Shown here: piece by piece, positions 1 to 9,246 of the stretch
Position numbering within the stretch: position 1 is the stretch's first letter
Layout of the letters: every line of letters starts with the position of its first letter
Origin: JBBSJZ01 sp041751935
GTDB lineage: Bacteria > Planctomycetota > Planctomycetia > Pirellulales > Pirellulaceae
DNA length: 64,000 nucleotides
Assembly (NCBI GenBank): GCA_041751935.1
Contig: JBGSIA010000106.1
Span: forward strand, 62,001 to 126,000
Direction: 5' to 3'
Made by a program: the position numbers and the translations under genes
The notes under the pieces: model-generated
What the model saw: the letters and a program-made list of their open reading frames with translations, nothing else
Told to the model about the DNA's origin: nothing
The model's database searches: none

Positions 1-993
1 TGGGTCAGCTCGCCAGCCAACGGCAGCGGATATTGGGGCAATGAAGAATTGTCTCAGCAGACGTTTCAAAACTTCATGACCTGTGGCGATGGCCCTTTTC
101 TGAATACAGGTGATTTGGGGTTTCTTTTGGAGGGCGAGCTGTTTGTCACCGGTCGCGAGAAAGACTTGATTATCCTTCGTGGACGAAATCTTTATCCTCA
201 AGACATCGAACGCGTCGCCGAACGGGTGCTCCCCTTCATTGAAGCCAACACTTGTGCGGCCGTTTCCTTTCAAGGACCGACCGGAGAGCAGTTGGCATTG
301 GTCGTGGAGGCCAACCGAGAACTCGTTCGCATCGCTCGGAAGGCCAAGGCCGATGGCCGACTTGATGACCTACTGCGTGAATACGTGGAGCCATTGCGAC
401 AGGCCATCGGGGACGAATTTGAGACGACGTTGCATAAAGTCGCCTACCTGCTACCAGGCACTTTCCCACGAACATCCTCAGGCAAAGTACAACGACACCG
501 TTGCTTGAATGCGTTCCAAGTAGGGAACGAAGATGTCGTATTCCAATGGCAGCAAAGACTTGTAACAAATCCTGATTGGCTACTCCTTGGTACATCGAAA
601 AAGACTTCAAATGATACAGGGCCGACGGTGGACGATGCCGGTAATCGCGCGTCTTGGAACGGCGATACCAAGTCGACAACCAGTCTTGGCGATTCACAGG
701 CAAAAACTCTGGCAAGTACGCTGCATCGCTTTGTGCTGAAATGGGTGAAAGACGAAGTGGATGATTCGATACAGTCGATCGCCGGTGATGCGCCATTCAC
801 GACGATGGGGATCGACTCGATTGGTGCCGCTCTCATCTCGCTCGACTTGCAAAAGGAAACGGGGATTTCCCTGACCCCAGATTTGTTGTACCAGTTTCCA
901 ACCATTAACCAGTTGGCGAGTTACCTTGCAAAGAATAAACCTTCAGCGCTTGTTGCGAGCGCGACAGGGGCGACGAACGGTGACGAACGGTGA
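1..993 (+). CDS. Fatty-acyl-AMP ligase C-terminal part plus acyl carrier domain (5' partial)
   Basis: The frame is open from base 1, so the N-terminal adenylation core lies outside the window. The visible part starts with the end of an AMP-binding domain: a conserved GDLGFL stretch, then GREKDLIILRGRNLYPQDIE, which is the hinge and C-terminal subdomain typical of fatty-acyl-AMP ligases. About residues 240-300 form a carrier domain with GIDSIGAAL; the serine codon at 817-819 is the expected phosphopantetheine site. Family knowledge: such enzymes activate a fatty acid as acyl-AMP and load it onto the carrier. The next frame encodes an alpha-oxoamine synthase that could condense the loaded acyl chain with an amino acid. 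The stop at 991-993 lies inside a 10-bp tandem duplication. Removing one repeat unit joins this frame directly to the synthase, so the stop is probably a secondary lesion in a larger fused gene. Confidence 0.85.
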   Translation, partial: WVSSPANGSGYWGNEELSQQTFQNFMTCGDGPFLNTGDLGFLLEGELFVTGREKDLIILRGRNLYPQDIERVAERVLPFIEANTCAAVSFQGPTGEQLALVVEANRELVRIARKAKADGRLDDLLREYVEPLRQAIGDEFETTLHKVAYLLPGTFPRTSSGKVQRHRCLNAFQVGNEDVVFQWQQRLVTNPDWLLLGTSKKTSNDTGPTVDDAGNRASWNGDTKSTTSLGDSQAKTLASTLHRFVLKWVKDEVDDSIQSIAGDAPFTTMGIDSIGAALISLDLQKETGISLTPDLLYQFPTINQLASYLAKNKPSALVASATGATNGDER

Positions 994-997
994 CGAA
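973..997 (+). repeat. 10-bp tandem duplication that splits two frames
   Basis: The unit acgaacggtg occurs at 973-982 and 983-992 and is followed by a partial copy (acgaa, 993-997). Ten bases is not a multiple of three. With two units the ligase frame meets TGA at 991. With one unit it would read straight into the synthase frame (gac gaa atc agc). The same repeat supplies the only plausible start for the downstream frame, GTG at 980-982. Confidence 0.85.
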
Positions 998-2269
998 ATC
1001 AGCCGCCACGCGTTAGCGTCCGGTTCCCAATCCTTTCCAGAACCGGGTGCTAACGCACAACGGCTGATTGAACCGGCGAACTACGACTACTTCTCTGACC
1101 GAAACCAAGTCTTCCAAAAGATGAAAGCGGCAGGGTCGTATTTCTTTGGGACGGCTTTTTTTGCGATTGATGGAACGTATGTCACGTGCGAGGGACGTCG
1201 CATGCTGATGCTTGCTTCGTTTGCTTATACCGGGCTGATCGGTCATCCCGAAGTCAATGCTGCCGCAAAACAGGCAATCGAAGATTTAGGAACTGGTTGC
1301 CACGGAGCAAGACTTATTTCTGGGACCACGTCCGTTCATCAGGAACTGGAAGCATGTCTGGCCAAGTTTGTTCAGACCGACGACGCTTTGTTATTCAGCA
1401 GCGGTTATGCCACGAACGATGCGACGATTCCCGCGTTGGTGGGTGCTGGTGATGCGATCTTTGCGGATGAATACAATCACGCGAGTCTCGTCGACGGTTG
1501 TAAATTGTCCGGAGCAACTTTCGAGACGTTTCCCCACAACCAAGTGGACGCGTTAGAAAAGCCGTTGCAGAAATCGCTACAAAAATCCACCGGTGGTCGA
1601 CGTCTGGTGATCGTTGATGGCGTCTACAGCATGGAAGGAGACATCGCACCCTTACCACAGATCGTCGCGTTGTGCCGTCGCTATGATGCGCTGTTGATGG
1701 TCGATGAAGCCCATAGCCTGGGTGTCATTGGCAAGAGTGGACGCGGGGTACAAGAGCATTTTGATTTGCCCGCCGATGCGATCGACATCAAGATGGGCAA
1801 CACCTCCAAATCCTTGGCCAGCTTAGGTGGCTTCATCGCTGGTAAACAGGCGCTCGTGGATTACTAGAGGCACAATGCCAGTGGGTATATTTTCAGTACA
1901 TCCCTGGGTCCACCACAAGTTGCGGCTGCGCTCAAAGCACTGGAAATTTTGCAGCGTGAACCAGAACGCGTCGCTTGTCTGCAACGCAACGCCGCGCGAC
2001 TCACTCGCGGGCTGCGCGAAGCGGGTTTCCGGCTGTCGGCAACGGAGTCGGCGATTGTACCGCTGTTGTGTCCATCCACCGAGCACGCCTTGGCCTTGAC
2101 GGCCTGTTGTCGTAACGCCGGGTTGTTCGTGATCCCGATCGTTTATCCAGCGGTACCAATGAACGCACCGCGCTTGCGTTTGAACGTGATGGCATCGCAC
2201 ACCGAGGCGCAGATCAAGTGGGCATTGTCAGTGTTGGTGCAAGCCGGTCGTGAGGTTGGGATTTTGTAG
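980..2269 (+). pseudogene. Alpha-oxoamine synthase (8-amino-7-oxononanoate synthase / serine palmitoyltransferase family), interrupted by an in-frame TAG
   Basis: A PLP-dependent fold-type I enzyme that would condense an acyl thioester with an amino acid with loss of CO2. Residues include GCHGARLISGT, the aspartate in VDEAHSLGVIG and the PLP lysine in NTSKSLASLGGF (codon 1808-1810). The frame hits TAG at 1865-1867, just after GKQALVDY. The same frame then continues as clear homologous sequence (RHNASGYIFSTSLGPPQVA) up to the stop ending at 2269. Relatives usually have a hydrophobic residue such as Leu at the TAG position, so TTG to TAG is a one-base explanation. Without readthrough the product lacks its last ~134 residues, including much of the small domain. 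The start is uncertain: GTG 980 overlaps the ligase, or the two were once one protein. Pseudogene is the simplest reading; amber readthrough or a base-call error cannot be excluded. Confidence 0.8.
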
Positions 2270-2541
2270 AACCAAAAACCGATGTTCTGTGAGTTGAGCA
2301 AGTTGGGGACCGGCGATACTCGCTTTTCGGACCACGCACTCGGCGATACAATCGGGTATTTGTATCCATAATTGGAGTTAATGACACACGGATCTGCAGC
2401 GATCATTTAATTAGGAGCCGAGGAAGACTCGTAAGTTGATACCCATTTATCAAGCAAATTGTTGTACACAGAAAACGTTGCGGTCAGTGTATTTGTTGTG
2501 TTAACTCCATCACTGCCAGGTCCAGGAAAACCAAACTCGTT
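2270..2541. other. 272-bp intergenic region, no feature supported
   Basis: Lies between the broken synthase gene and the DUF1569 gene. Only short frames on either strand, none with recognisable residues. No clear hairpin followed by a T-run was found. Confidence 0.5.
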
Positions 2542-3027
2542 ATGTCGGCGGCAAAAAGACGTCCATTGAAATTTAGTAGCTTCGACGATATTTGCGTTGA
2601 GGTTGATCGGCTCGTGGAATCGAACGTTGAAACGAGGGGCCAGTTTTCGTTCGCAGCCATTTTGGAGCATCTCGCGCGCACCTTAGACATCGTGGTGGGA
2701 TACAATCCCGCTCCGACGGTGTCGTTTCCCATGCGGTTGGCTTCTCGTCTGGCACGGCCTATACTGCTGCGAGGGCCGATGCTCGCCGGGTTCAAGCTTC
2801 CGGCAAAATTACAGTCGGCGCTGTGGCCGAGCGAGCCGATCGAAAAATCCGTTGCCGTCGCACATTTTTACGAAGCGGTCGCGCGATATCGAAATGCCGA
2901 GACTCTGCCACGGCACCCATTTTTCGGCCATATGACACGCGAGCAACACGATCGATTGCAATGCAACCATTGTGCATTGCACCTCAGTTTTGTGCATCCG
3001 ATTGAAGCTGCGTCTCCATCCGCGTAG
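2542..3027 (+). CDS. DUF1569 family protein
   Basis: A 161-residue soluble protein of the DUF1569 family, which has a DinB-like four-helix fold and is common in planctomycetes. Recognisable parts are the opening segment RPLKFSSFDDICVEVDRL, the FAAILEHLARTLD helix, and the closing MTREQHDRLQCNHCALHLSFV with histidines placed as in the family. The biochemical role is unknown. It stands alone: the 272 bp before it hold no gene I can support, and the next gene runs in the opposite direction. ATG at 2542 is the natural start. Confidence 0.75.
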   Translation: MSAAKRRPLKFSSFDDICVEVDRLVESNVETRGQFSFAAILEHLARTLDIVVGYNPAPTVSFPMRLASRLARPILLRGPMLAGFKLPAKLQSALWPSEPIEKSVAVAHFYEAVARYRNAETLPRHPFFGHMTREQHDRLQCNHCALHLSFVHPIEAASPSA

Positions 3028-3142
3028 AGCCCCATCCGCATAGAAAACGTGCAGTACTTTAGTTGTTTTCCTTCACTCGCCCATTTTCATTGGGGAAGGT
3101 CCGCCGCAGCGAGGGGAGGACCAGTTCAACGACGCCAGAGAC

Positions 3143-6100
3143 TTACGTGCTCACGGCTCCCTGTTTGATCATCTCGATCAAATCGTTTGTGTTCAATTTC
3201 GCTGCCGTGTCGGTGCCGTCCAGGACGCCGCTGACCAGTTCACGCTTGTCGGCGTGCAGTTGCAGGATTTGTTCTTCGATCGTCCCTTGAGCGACTAGTC
3301 GGTACACCGTCACGGGACGTTCTTGGCCGATGCGGTGTGCACGGTCGGTGGCTTGGTCCTCGACCGCCGGATTCCACCAGGGATCAAGGTGGATGACGTA
3401 GTCGGCGGCTGTTAAGTTCAAACCGGTGCCACCCGCTTTCAACGAGATCAGGAACAATTCGCCTTCACCACTTTGGAAGGCATCAACTCGACGTTGCCGT
3501 TCCTTAGCGGGCGTCGCACCATCGAGATACTGGTACGAGATGCCTCGTTCGTCCAGTGCTCGTCGGACAACGGTTAAGTGCTTAACAAACTGGCTGAAGA
3601 CAAGCGCCCGGTGTTCGCCATCGCGCAGTTCTGTGACCAGCTCCAAGAACAAATCCAACTTGGCACTGCTTTTGCGCCAAGTGCTGTCGACGAGACTCGG
3701 GTGACAAGCGAGTTGTCGAAGTCGCGTCAGCCAAGCCAACGTACGAATTCGTTGATCGCCTACTTGTGCATCATGTACACCGCTCAATTCCGCGACCGCG
3801 GACAAACGAGCGTCCTCGTACAATTTACGCTCCGCCGGGCTCATCACCGCCTGCAGATTGATTTCGGTGCGTGGGGGCAATTCCTTCAGCACATTATTCT
3901 TGGTCCGACGCAAAATAAAGGGCCGCACGAGATGAGCCAGCGACTGGCGCCGCTGGTCATCTTGGTGTCGTTCGATCGGATCAGCAAACCGCGTTCGGAA
4001 TCGGTCCCATGATCCGAGCAACCCGGGACTGAGTGTACGAAACAAACTCCAGAGTTCACCGAGGTGGTTTTCCAGAGGTGTACCCGACAACCCGATCCGC
4101 CAATCCGCTTCAATACGTCGGATCGCCTGGGACGTTTTCGTTTGTGCGTTCTTAATGAACTGGGCTTCATCGAGTACCAGCGTGTGCCACTTGCGCGAGG
4201 CGAACCGCTCAGCGTCGCGTTGAAGCAACTGGTAACTTACGATCACCAAGTCATGCGGGCCAGCGGCATCAACGAGCTGTTCGCGATCCGAGTCGCGATA
4301 CAACAGAGCACGCAAATTCGGTGCAAATCGCTCCGTTTCGCGAACCCAGTTATCGCCGACGCTGGTGGGTGCGACGACGAGTGCCGGCCCCTCACTTCCG
4401 CGCTCTAGCATGACCGCAAGTGTTTGGACGGTTTTGCCCAAGCCCATATCATCGGCAAGTACGCCACCGACTCCCCAGCGGCTCAATCGTGCTAGCCAGC
4501 GATACCCGTCGAGTTGGTAATCACGCAGGTCGGCATCGAGCGATTCAGGTTTATCGGGAGTCCAGTTAGCGAGCGATTCCAGCCGTCGAATCGAATCGTG
4601 CCATCGCGCGGCCGCTTCGAGTGTGACGTCTTCGCCGATTAACTCTTGGACGGCAGGAACGGCAGCATCCGCAATTCGCAATGAACCTCGGTCAAGTACC
4701 ACCGCATCTCCGAGCTGTTCCAAACGTTTGCGAAACGCGTCGCTAATGCGTGCAAATTCTCGGTCACCGACTTGCACCAGTGCTCGTCGTTCGCGAACCG
4801 CAGTCAACAAATCGGACAACAGGACCTCGGTACCGTCCAAGTCGATTGAGCCGCTCAGCCCGAACCAGTCCTTGCGATCGTCAACGCGCACTCGCAACGC
4901 TGACGGTGTGATTTCGCTACGAACACGAATGGTCTCGCCTTCGGGCCATGTCATGCGCGGTGCGGTCTGGCCGCCAGCGTACAACCTTCCGAGCAGCTCC
5001 AGCGCCAGATCATCCGTTTCAGCCACATACTGGTAACTGCCGCTCTGCTTCAATCGTTCAAGTTCGAACTGTTCGACCACGGCATCGGCTAACTGTCGTT
5101 CGGCGCACAAATCACGCCGAAGTCGAACGGGACCTTCGGGTGTCAAGCACGTGAGCACCTCGGGATTCTGTGACGGCATCACGGTCTGGTTGAATCTCGG
5201 ATCGTGCATCACCAACGAAACTTGCAACCCGGCGCCGCCGCGTGGACGCATCTCAAAAATCAACTCCGCGGTCACATCGCGGATGGGCCCCGCTAACTGA
5301 TCTGGCAATTCAACATGGATCAGCGAATTCACCGCAGCACTGGCCAATACCAAGCGGTGCGCTGATTCACTGTCCAACAGCACGTCGTTCATATCGGTCC
5401 GAAACAGATGCTGCAGCACGGGTGTCGCGCGAGAATCACGCAGCGGACAAATCACCAACCGTCCGTGTTTTTGGTCAGCAATCACAACCAGCGGTTCGAC
5501 AGGGCTGGCATGACCAACAATGACCGAACATTCGTGAGGATCAATCTTCATTCCCGATACACCCAGTACCGGACGGAAACGAGTGATTATTTTTCGGTGC
5601 ACATCTTCGTCATTTTCATTCGCCTTGTCCTTGGCAGGAGAGTCTACGTGGGATTCGACCGATTCCACCACATTGAGCCTGAACGTCAATTCGGACTGGT
5701 AAACAATCACGGGAGTGGCATCGGCGTCGTCCCAAGTCACGTTGGGATGTCCGGTAAGCATTCGCAGCGCCTCGAATTCACCGTAGTGATCTTCGTCAAA
5801 ACTGTAGCTTGGCGTTGCCACCAAGGCCGCGATGCGACCATCAATTTTATGCTGAGAAAAGTCTCGCCGTAACAAATCGTAACTACGAACTTCGCGCCCT
5901 TTAGTCCAGCCCTTGCCGTTCTTGCGAGGGCGTTGTTCATAGGCGGTGATGGAGAGTGGGCAGTGGTACCGCGAATGCGACAAGCCGATCCGCCATTGCA
6001 ATTGACTGATTTCCGGTGGCCCAATGTCTCGTGTGGCCGAGTTCGTCAACTCGATCAAGCTGCTGACCAACTCACGGCCAGCCGCAAACGCATCGACCTT

Positions 6101-6535
6101 GAGCGACGAGAAGAATTCCAACGCATCGCCAGAGCCGCGACGCCCAAGTTGCTCCTGCATCCACCACGCGGCGGCCAATGTGTGTGGGCAACGAGCTTCA
6201 CGTGCAAACTGTACACACCCACACGACGGAGCCGCTCGCAGGGCAACATCGATCGATCCGACATCAACGTCGTCGCGTGCACCAAACTCACTTGCCGAGT
6301 CGGGACCGATTTCGATGCTGGTGGTAATCGGCGGCTGACGATTGCCTTGAATTTTGAACTCAAACACGAGCGTTCCATCGTCCTGGGCCATACTCGGCTG
6401 GTCGACAGAGTACATTGCGGCACGTTTGTCCAGGTAGTCGCCGTGCGAGTCAACTAAATGCTCGATCGCCTCGTTAACACCTAAATTGAACGCACTGCTC
6501 GCATCCTTCGACATCAAATCCATATCAATTTCCAC
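3143..6535 (-). CDS. SNF2-family helicase with N-terminal SWIM zinc finger
   Basis: A large (1130 aa) Swi2/Snf2-type DNA-dependent ATPase. Near residues 100-120 a SWIM zinc finger is visible as CGC followed by RCPH (CxC...CxH). A long middle region of bacterial SNF2 type follows. The ATPase core lies in the last ~450 residues: DDMGLGKT (Walker A), DEAQ (motif II), SGTPLENHLGELWSL (motif III region), then the C-terminal RecA domain with KAGGTGLNLTAADYVIHLDPWWNP and the arginine-finger region DRAHRIGQ. It probably remodels DNA-protein complexes; the substrate is not known. The gene is monocistronic between two convergent or divergent neighbours. The start ATG at 6535 is followed by two more in-frame ATGs within seven codons, so the exact N-terminus is uncertain. 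Confidence 0.9.
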   Translation of the reverse strand: MEIDMDLMSKDASSAFNLGVNEAIEHLVDSHGDYLDKRAAMYSVDQPSMAQDDGTLVFEFKIQGNRQPPITTSIEIGPDSASEFGARDDVDVGSIDVALRAAPSCGCVQFAREARCPHTLAAAWWMQEQLGRRGSGDALEFFSSLKVDAFAAGRELVSSLIELTNSATRDIGPPEISQLQWRIGLSHSRYHCPLSITAYEQRPRKNGKGWTKGREVRSYDLLRRDFSQHKIDGRIAALVATPSYSFDEDHYGEFEALRMLTGHPNVTWDDADATPVIVYQSELTFRLNVVESVESHVDSPAKDKANENDEDVHRKIITRFRPVLGVSGMKIDPHECSVIVGHASPVEPLVVIADQKHGRLVICPLRDSRATPVLQHLFRTDMNDVLLDSESAHRLVLASAAVNSLIHVELPDQLAGPIRDVTAELIFEMRPRGGAGLQVSLVMHDPRFNQTVMPSQNPEVLTCLTPEGPVRLRRDLCAERQLADAVVEQFELERLKQSGSYQYVAETDDLALELLGRLYAGGQTAPRMTWPEGETIRVRSEITPSALRVRVDDRKDWFGLSGSIDLDGTEVLLSDLLTAVRERRALVQVGDREFARISDAFRKRLEQLGDAVVLDRGSLRIADAAVPAVQELIGEDVTLEAAARWHDSIRRLESLANWTPDKPESLDADLRDYQLDGYRWLARLSRWGVGGVLADDMGLGKTVQTLAVMLERGSEGPALVVAPTSVGDNWVRETERFAPNLRALLYRDSDREQLVDAAGPHDLVIVSYQLLQRDAERFASRKWHTLVLDEAQFIKNAQTKTSQAIRRIEADWRIGLSGTPLENHLGELWSLFRTLSPGLLGSWDRFRTRFADPIERHQDDQRRQSLAHLVRPFILRRTKNNVLKELPPRTEINLQAVMSPAERKLYEDARLSAVAELSGVHDAQVGDQRIRTLAWLTRLRQLACHPSLVDSTWRKSSAKLDLFLELVTELRDGEHRALVFSQFVKHLTVVRRALDERGISYQYLDGATPAKERQRRVDAFQSGEGELFLISLKAGGTGLNLTAADYVIHLDPWWNPAVEDQATDRAHRIGQERPVTVYRLVAQGTIEEQILQLHADKRELVSGVLDGTDTAAKLNTNDLIEMIKQGAVST

Positions 6536-6750
6536 ACGTCGTTGGAGTGTGATCCCTCGTCGTCATGATGTTCGGAACGCATCGGGCACCGGATATCTCG
6601 TTAACCGCAGCATTCCGGTTACCCGATTGCCAAGCCCGCCACTATAACCGCCCCACGCCGAATTGGCTAAGGCACTTTGCCGAAGTTGCTCAGCGTGCCA
6701 TGATCACGAAAATCTTTTAATTTCCATGTTTCACCAGAGGACACACAGGC

Positions 6751-7122
6751 ATGCCCAAATTAACCGTTGAGGGCGTCGGCGAATTTGACGTTGCAGCAGG
6801 CAAACGATTGACTTTGGCCCTTGTCGAGGATGCCGCGACGGACCAACTCCACGCCTGTGGCGGCAATGCTCGCTGTACGACTTGCCGAGTGAAGTACGTT
6901 GCCGGAGAGCCCGAGAGCATGACGCAAGCCGAAAAAGATATCTTGAAGGCTCGCGGCATCACCGAAGAGAATATTCGATTGAGCTGCCAAATCGCTTGTG
7001 ATCACGATATGCACGTCGAATTGATCAGTCGCTTTGAAGGCAGTGGTCGCAAAGACTCAGGCAGCCCCGTCGCGGAATCGATTGAACCGCCACCCCAATG
7101 GACGACGAAGTCGGCAACCTAG
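6751..7122 (+). CDS. 2Fe-2S ferredoxin
   Basis: A 123-residue plant-type [2Fe-2S] ferredoxin. The cluster ligands are visible as C36-x5-C42-x2-C45 and C79, in HACGGNARCTTC and LSCQIAC. The fold part is about residues 1-100; a hydrophilic tail rich in Ser and Pro follows. It acts as a small cytoplasmic electron carrier; no redox partner is encoded next to it. A short purine-rich stretch (ccagaggac) lies about 10 bases before the ATG. Its TAG stop (7120-7122) overlaps, on the other strand, the TAG stop of the convergent hydrolase gene within a shared CTAG. Confidence 0.9.
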   Translation: MPKLTVEGVGEFDVAAGKRLTLALVEDAATDQLHACGGNARCTTCRVKYVAGEPESMTQAEKDILKARGITEENIRLSCQIACDHDMHVELISRFEGSGRKDSGSPVAESIEPPPQWTTKSAT

Positions 7123-8138
7123 GCACTCGCGGCGACGGTTATCCTCTCGACATGTTCGATCCATGCCAACAGAACATCGTCCATCCACGAGCCACCGTCG
7201 CTATTGATGAATCCGACATGTCCACCCCGAGGTGGACACAGCAAGGTCGTCGAAGGTGGCAGTTTGTCAGCCAGTTCCCTGAAACTGGCGATCGGTACGA
7301 TTGGGTCGTCGGCTGCGGCTAGAAGTAACGTCGGTAGCGGATTGCTATCGAGCAGCGGTGCTGCGGAACATTCGCGATAGTAATCTTCCGCTTTCAAAAA
7401 ACCGCTCAGTGGCGCAGTGATCGCGTCATCAAACTCCCACAACGTTCGCGGTCGTCGTCTTGCAATCGCAGTTTGAAACTCCACACGTGCGCGAACCGCG
7501 GGCGGAACACGATCCAACAGGTGGCGAATGAAATGGCGGTTGTACGGTCGCAATCGCAATTGCTGCATTCGCTCACTGCAGCGTCGCAAATCAATCGGCG
7601 CCGAGATCGCGACAGCAAACTGCATCCGATGCCACCAGCCAGGCGGGTCATCGTGCCCGGCACCGACGCGTCCAACGGCTCGCAGCAATTGATTACCGCC
7701 CAACGATATTCCGACCGCTGCGAGCTTCGATTGTGGAGTAAGCTGTGCGATCATCGCTAGCGATGCGAGCACATCCTCGCTCCGACCAGCGTGTGTAACG
7801 TTGCTTGCCAGATCAAACGCATGACCACAACCACGCATGTCCATCCGGAATGTGCGAATGCCGATCGCCCCCAAAGCTGCGGCAAATCGCTGCATGTAGG
7901 GACTCGCATGGCATCCGCACAATCCATGAATCAGTAACACCGAAAGTCCGTCGTCTTGCCAAGCCGTCGGAATATCGTCGTGTAGCATCACCGAGTCACC
8001 GTCAACCAACTCAACACGATGTGGGGTCGTACTCGGAAAAGGGACGTCATGTGAACGAAGCTGCCACACCGTTTGCAAGTGACCGCTACGGAGCCAACGA
8101 TGCGGAAAAAACGGCGGTGCGTCGAACGTCAAACTCAT
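7119..8138 (-). CDS. YheT-family alpha/beta hydrolase
   Basis: A 339-residue hydrolase of the YheT/ABHD1-3 type. The N-terminal FFPHRWLRSGHLQTVW is the family signature. The oxyanion and nucleophile region reads LIHGLCGCHASPYMQ and GISLGGNQLL (nucleophile serine). The catalytic aspartate is probably in AADDPIVP and the histidine in PPRGGHVGF. It likely hydrolyses lipid esters; the substrate is unknown. The ATG directly follows the TAA of the M19 dipeptidase gene with no spacer, so it is the last gene of a gntP - dipeptidase - hydrolase operon. Confidence 0.88.
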   Translation of the reverse strand: MSLTFDAPPFFPHRWLRSGHLQTVWQLRSHDVPFPSTTPHRVELVDGDSVMLHDDIPTAWQDDGLSVLLIHGLCGCHASPYMQRFAAALGAIGIRTFRMDMRGCGHAFDLASNVTHAGRSEDVLASLAMIAQLTPQSKLAAVGISLGGNQLLRAVGRVGAGHDDPPGWWHRMQFAVAISAPIDLRRCSERMQQLRLRPYNRHFIRHLLDRVPPAVRARVEFQTAIARRRPRTLWEFDDAITAPLSGFLKAEDYYRECSAAPLLDSNPLPTLLLAAADDPIVPIASFRELADKLPPSTTLLCPPRGGHVGFINSDGGSWMDDVLLAWIEHVERITVAASA

Positions 8139-9239
8139 TTACTGTTGCCCTGTCACACGCGGTAGCGACCGCTGCAGGAAATCGACAAAGTTGCCCGAAG
8201 CGATTCGCTCGATCGCTGACGAATTGTAACCACGCCTGCTTAATATCTTAAACAGTCCACCAACATCGGCGATGCTCTTTACGTCACTGGGAGTTTGTTC
8301 GTTCCCGTAAGCGCCGTCTAGATCGGTGCCCAGCCCACAGTGTTTATCGTTTCCCGCGAGCTGGCAAATATGGTCCACATGATCCGCGACGTTTTCCAAC
8401 GACACACCGAGTTGCTCGGGAGTTGATGTACCGCGAACCCATCCAGGGGCAAGCATCCATGCATCGAGGGCGGAACCGATGACGGCGCCGCGCTCGATGA
8501 GTGCGATGAGTTGCTCGTCGCTGAATTGCCGATTGTGATCGACCAGCGCCCGACAATTCTGGTGGCTGGCCCAGATCGGTCCAGAGAACGTGTTGAGCGC
8601 TTCCCAAAAACAAGTATCGCACAAATGCGTGACATCCAAAATCATGCCCAGCTTGTCCATTTCACGAAGCAATTCTCGCCCATGGTCGCCGAGTGATCCA
8701 TCGGAATTGGTTCCAAACGCGTAGCGACCTGGGCCGTAATGGGCTGGTCCCACCACGCGCAGACCCGCCTTATGCATCCGTTGCAGGTAGTCCAGGTTCA
8801 CCAAGGAATCCGCACCTTCAAGCGACAGCACAAAACCGATTGGCAACACGTCCTGCGGCTGGTCCTCATTCGTTGCATTAATAAGATCCACGTGCTGTTT
8901 CAGAATATTTGCATCAGCGATCAAACGCATTTGCCCAGCCTCCTCCATGCAGCGATACCAAGCGAGTTGTGCTTGCGTCATCGCCCATGCTTGCTCAGCC
9001 GAACGCCACCCTTGAACGGGACTGTACGCGTCATGTTCAACGCGTGCGATGAGCGTGGCAACACATGCTAGAACCTTTCCGCGTCGCATCTCAGGCAGAG
9101 ATACGGTTCCGCGACCGCGATCAAGCTTATCTCTTAAATGCCGCTCGCTATCGCGGATGGTATCCAACTCCAGCGTCAAGTTGCGATTCCACTCGATCGC
9201 GTTCATCGCAAGATCGAGATGAGCATCAAAAATCCACAT
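8139..9239 (-). CDS. Membrane dipeptidase (peptidase family M19)
   Basis: A zinc dipeptidase of the renal dipeptidase family, a TIM-barrel amidohydrolase that cleaves dipeptides including D-amino-acid ones. Metal and active-site segments in order: FDAHLDLA, FVLSLEGAD, ILDVTHL, WASHQNCRAL and GLGTDLDG. Length is normal for the family. I prefer ATG at 9239, which gives MWIFDAHLD and leaves 7 nt after the upstream permease stop. The frame also has TTG at 9254, which would overlap the permease gene by 8 nt. No signal peptide is visible, so it is probably cytoplasmic. It sits between a gluconate-type permease and a YheT hydrolase in one operon; no common pathway is obvious. Confidence 0.9.
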   Translation of the reverse strand: MWIFDAHLDLAMNAIEWNRNLTLELDTIRDSERHLRDKLDRGRGTVSLPEMRRGKVLACVATLIARVEHDAYSPVQGWRSAEQAWAMTQAQLAWYRCMEEAGQMRLIADANILKQHVDLINATNEDQPQDVLPIGFVLSLEGADSLVNLDYLQRMHKAGLRVVGPAHYGPGRYAFGTNSDGSLGDHGRELLREMDKLGMILDVTHLCDTCFWEALNTFSGPIWASHQNCRALVDHNRQFSDEQLIALIERGAVIGSALDAWMLAPGWVRGTSTPEQLGVSLENVADHVDHICQLAGNDKHCGLGTDLDGAYGNEQTPSDVKSIADVGGLFKILSRRGYNSSAIERIASGNFVDFLQRSLPRVTGQQ

Positions 9240-9246
9240 GAGCGAC

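Noticed and set aside
5408..5872. Plus-strand frame inside the SNF2 gene
   Set aside because: It is an antisense shadow of the helicase, with no recognisable residues. Similar antisense frames across the window were left out.
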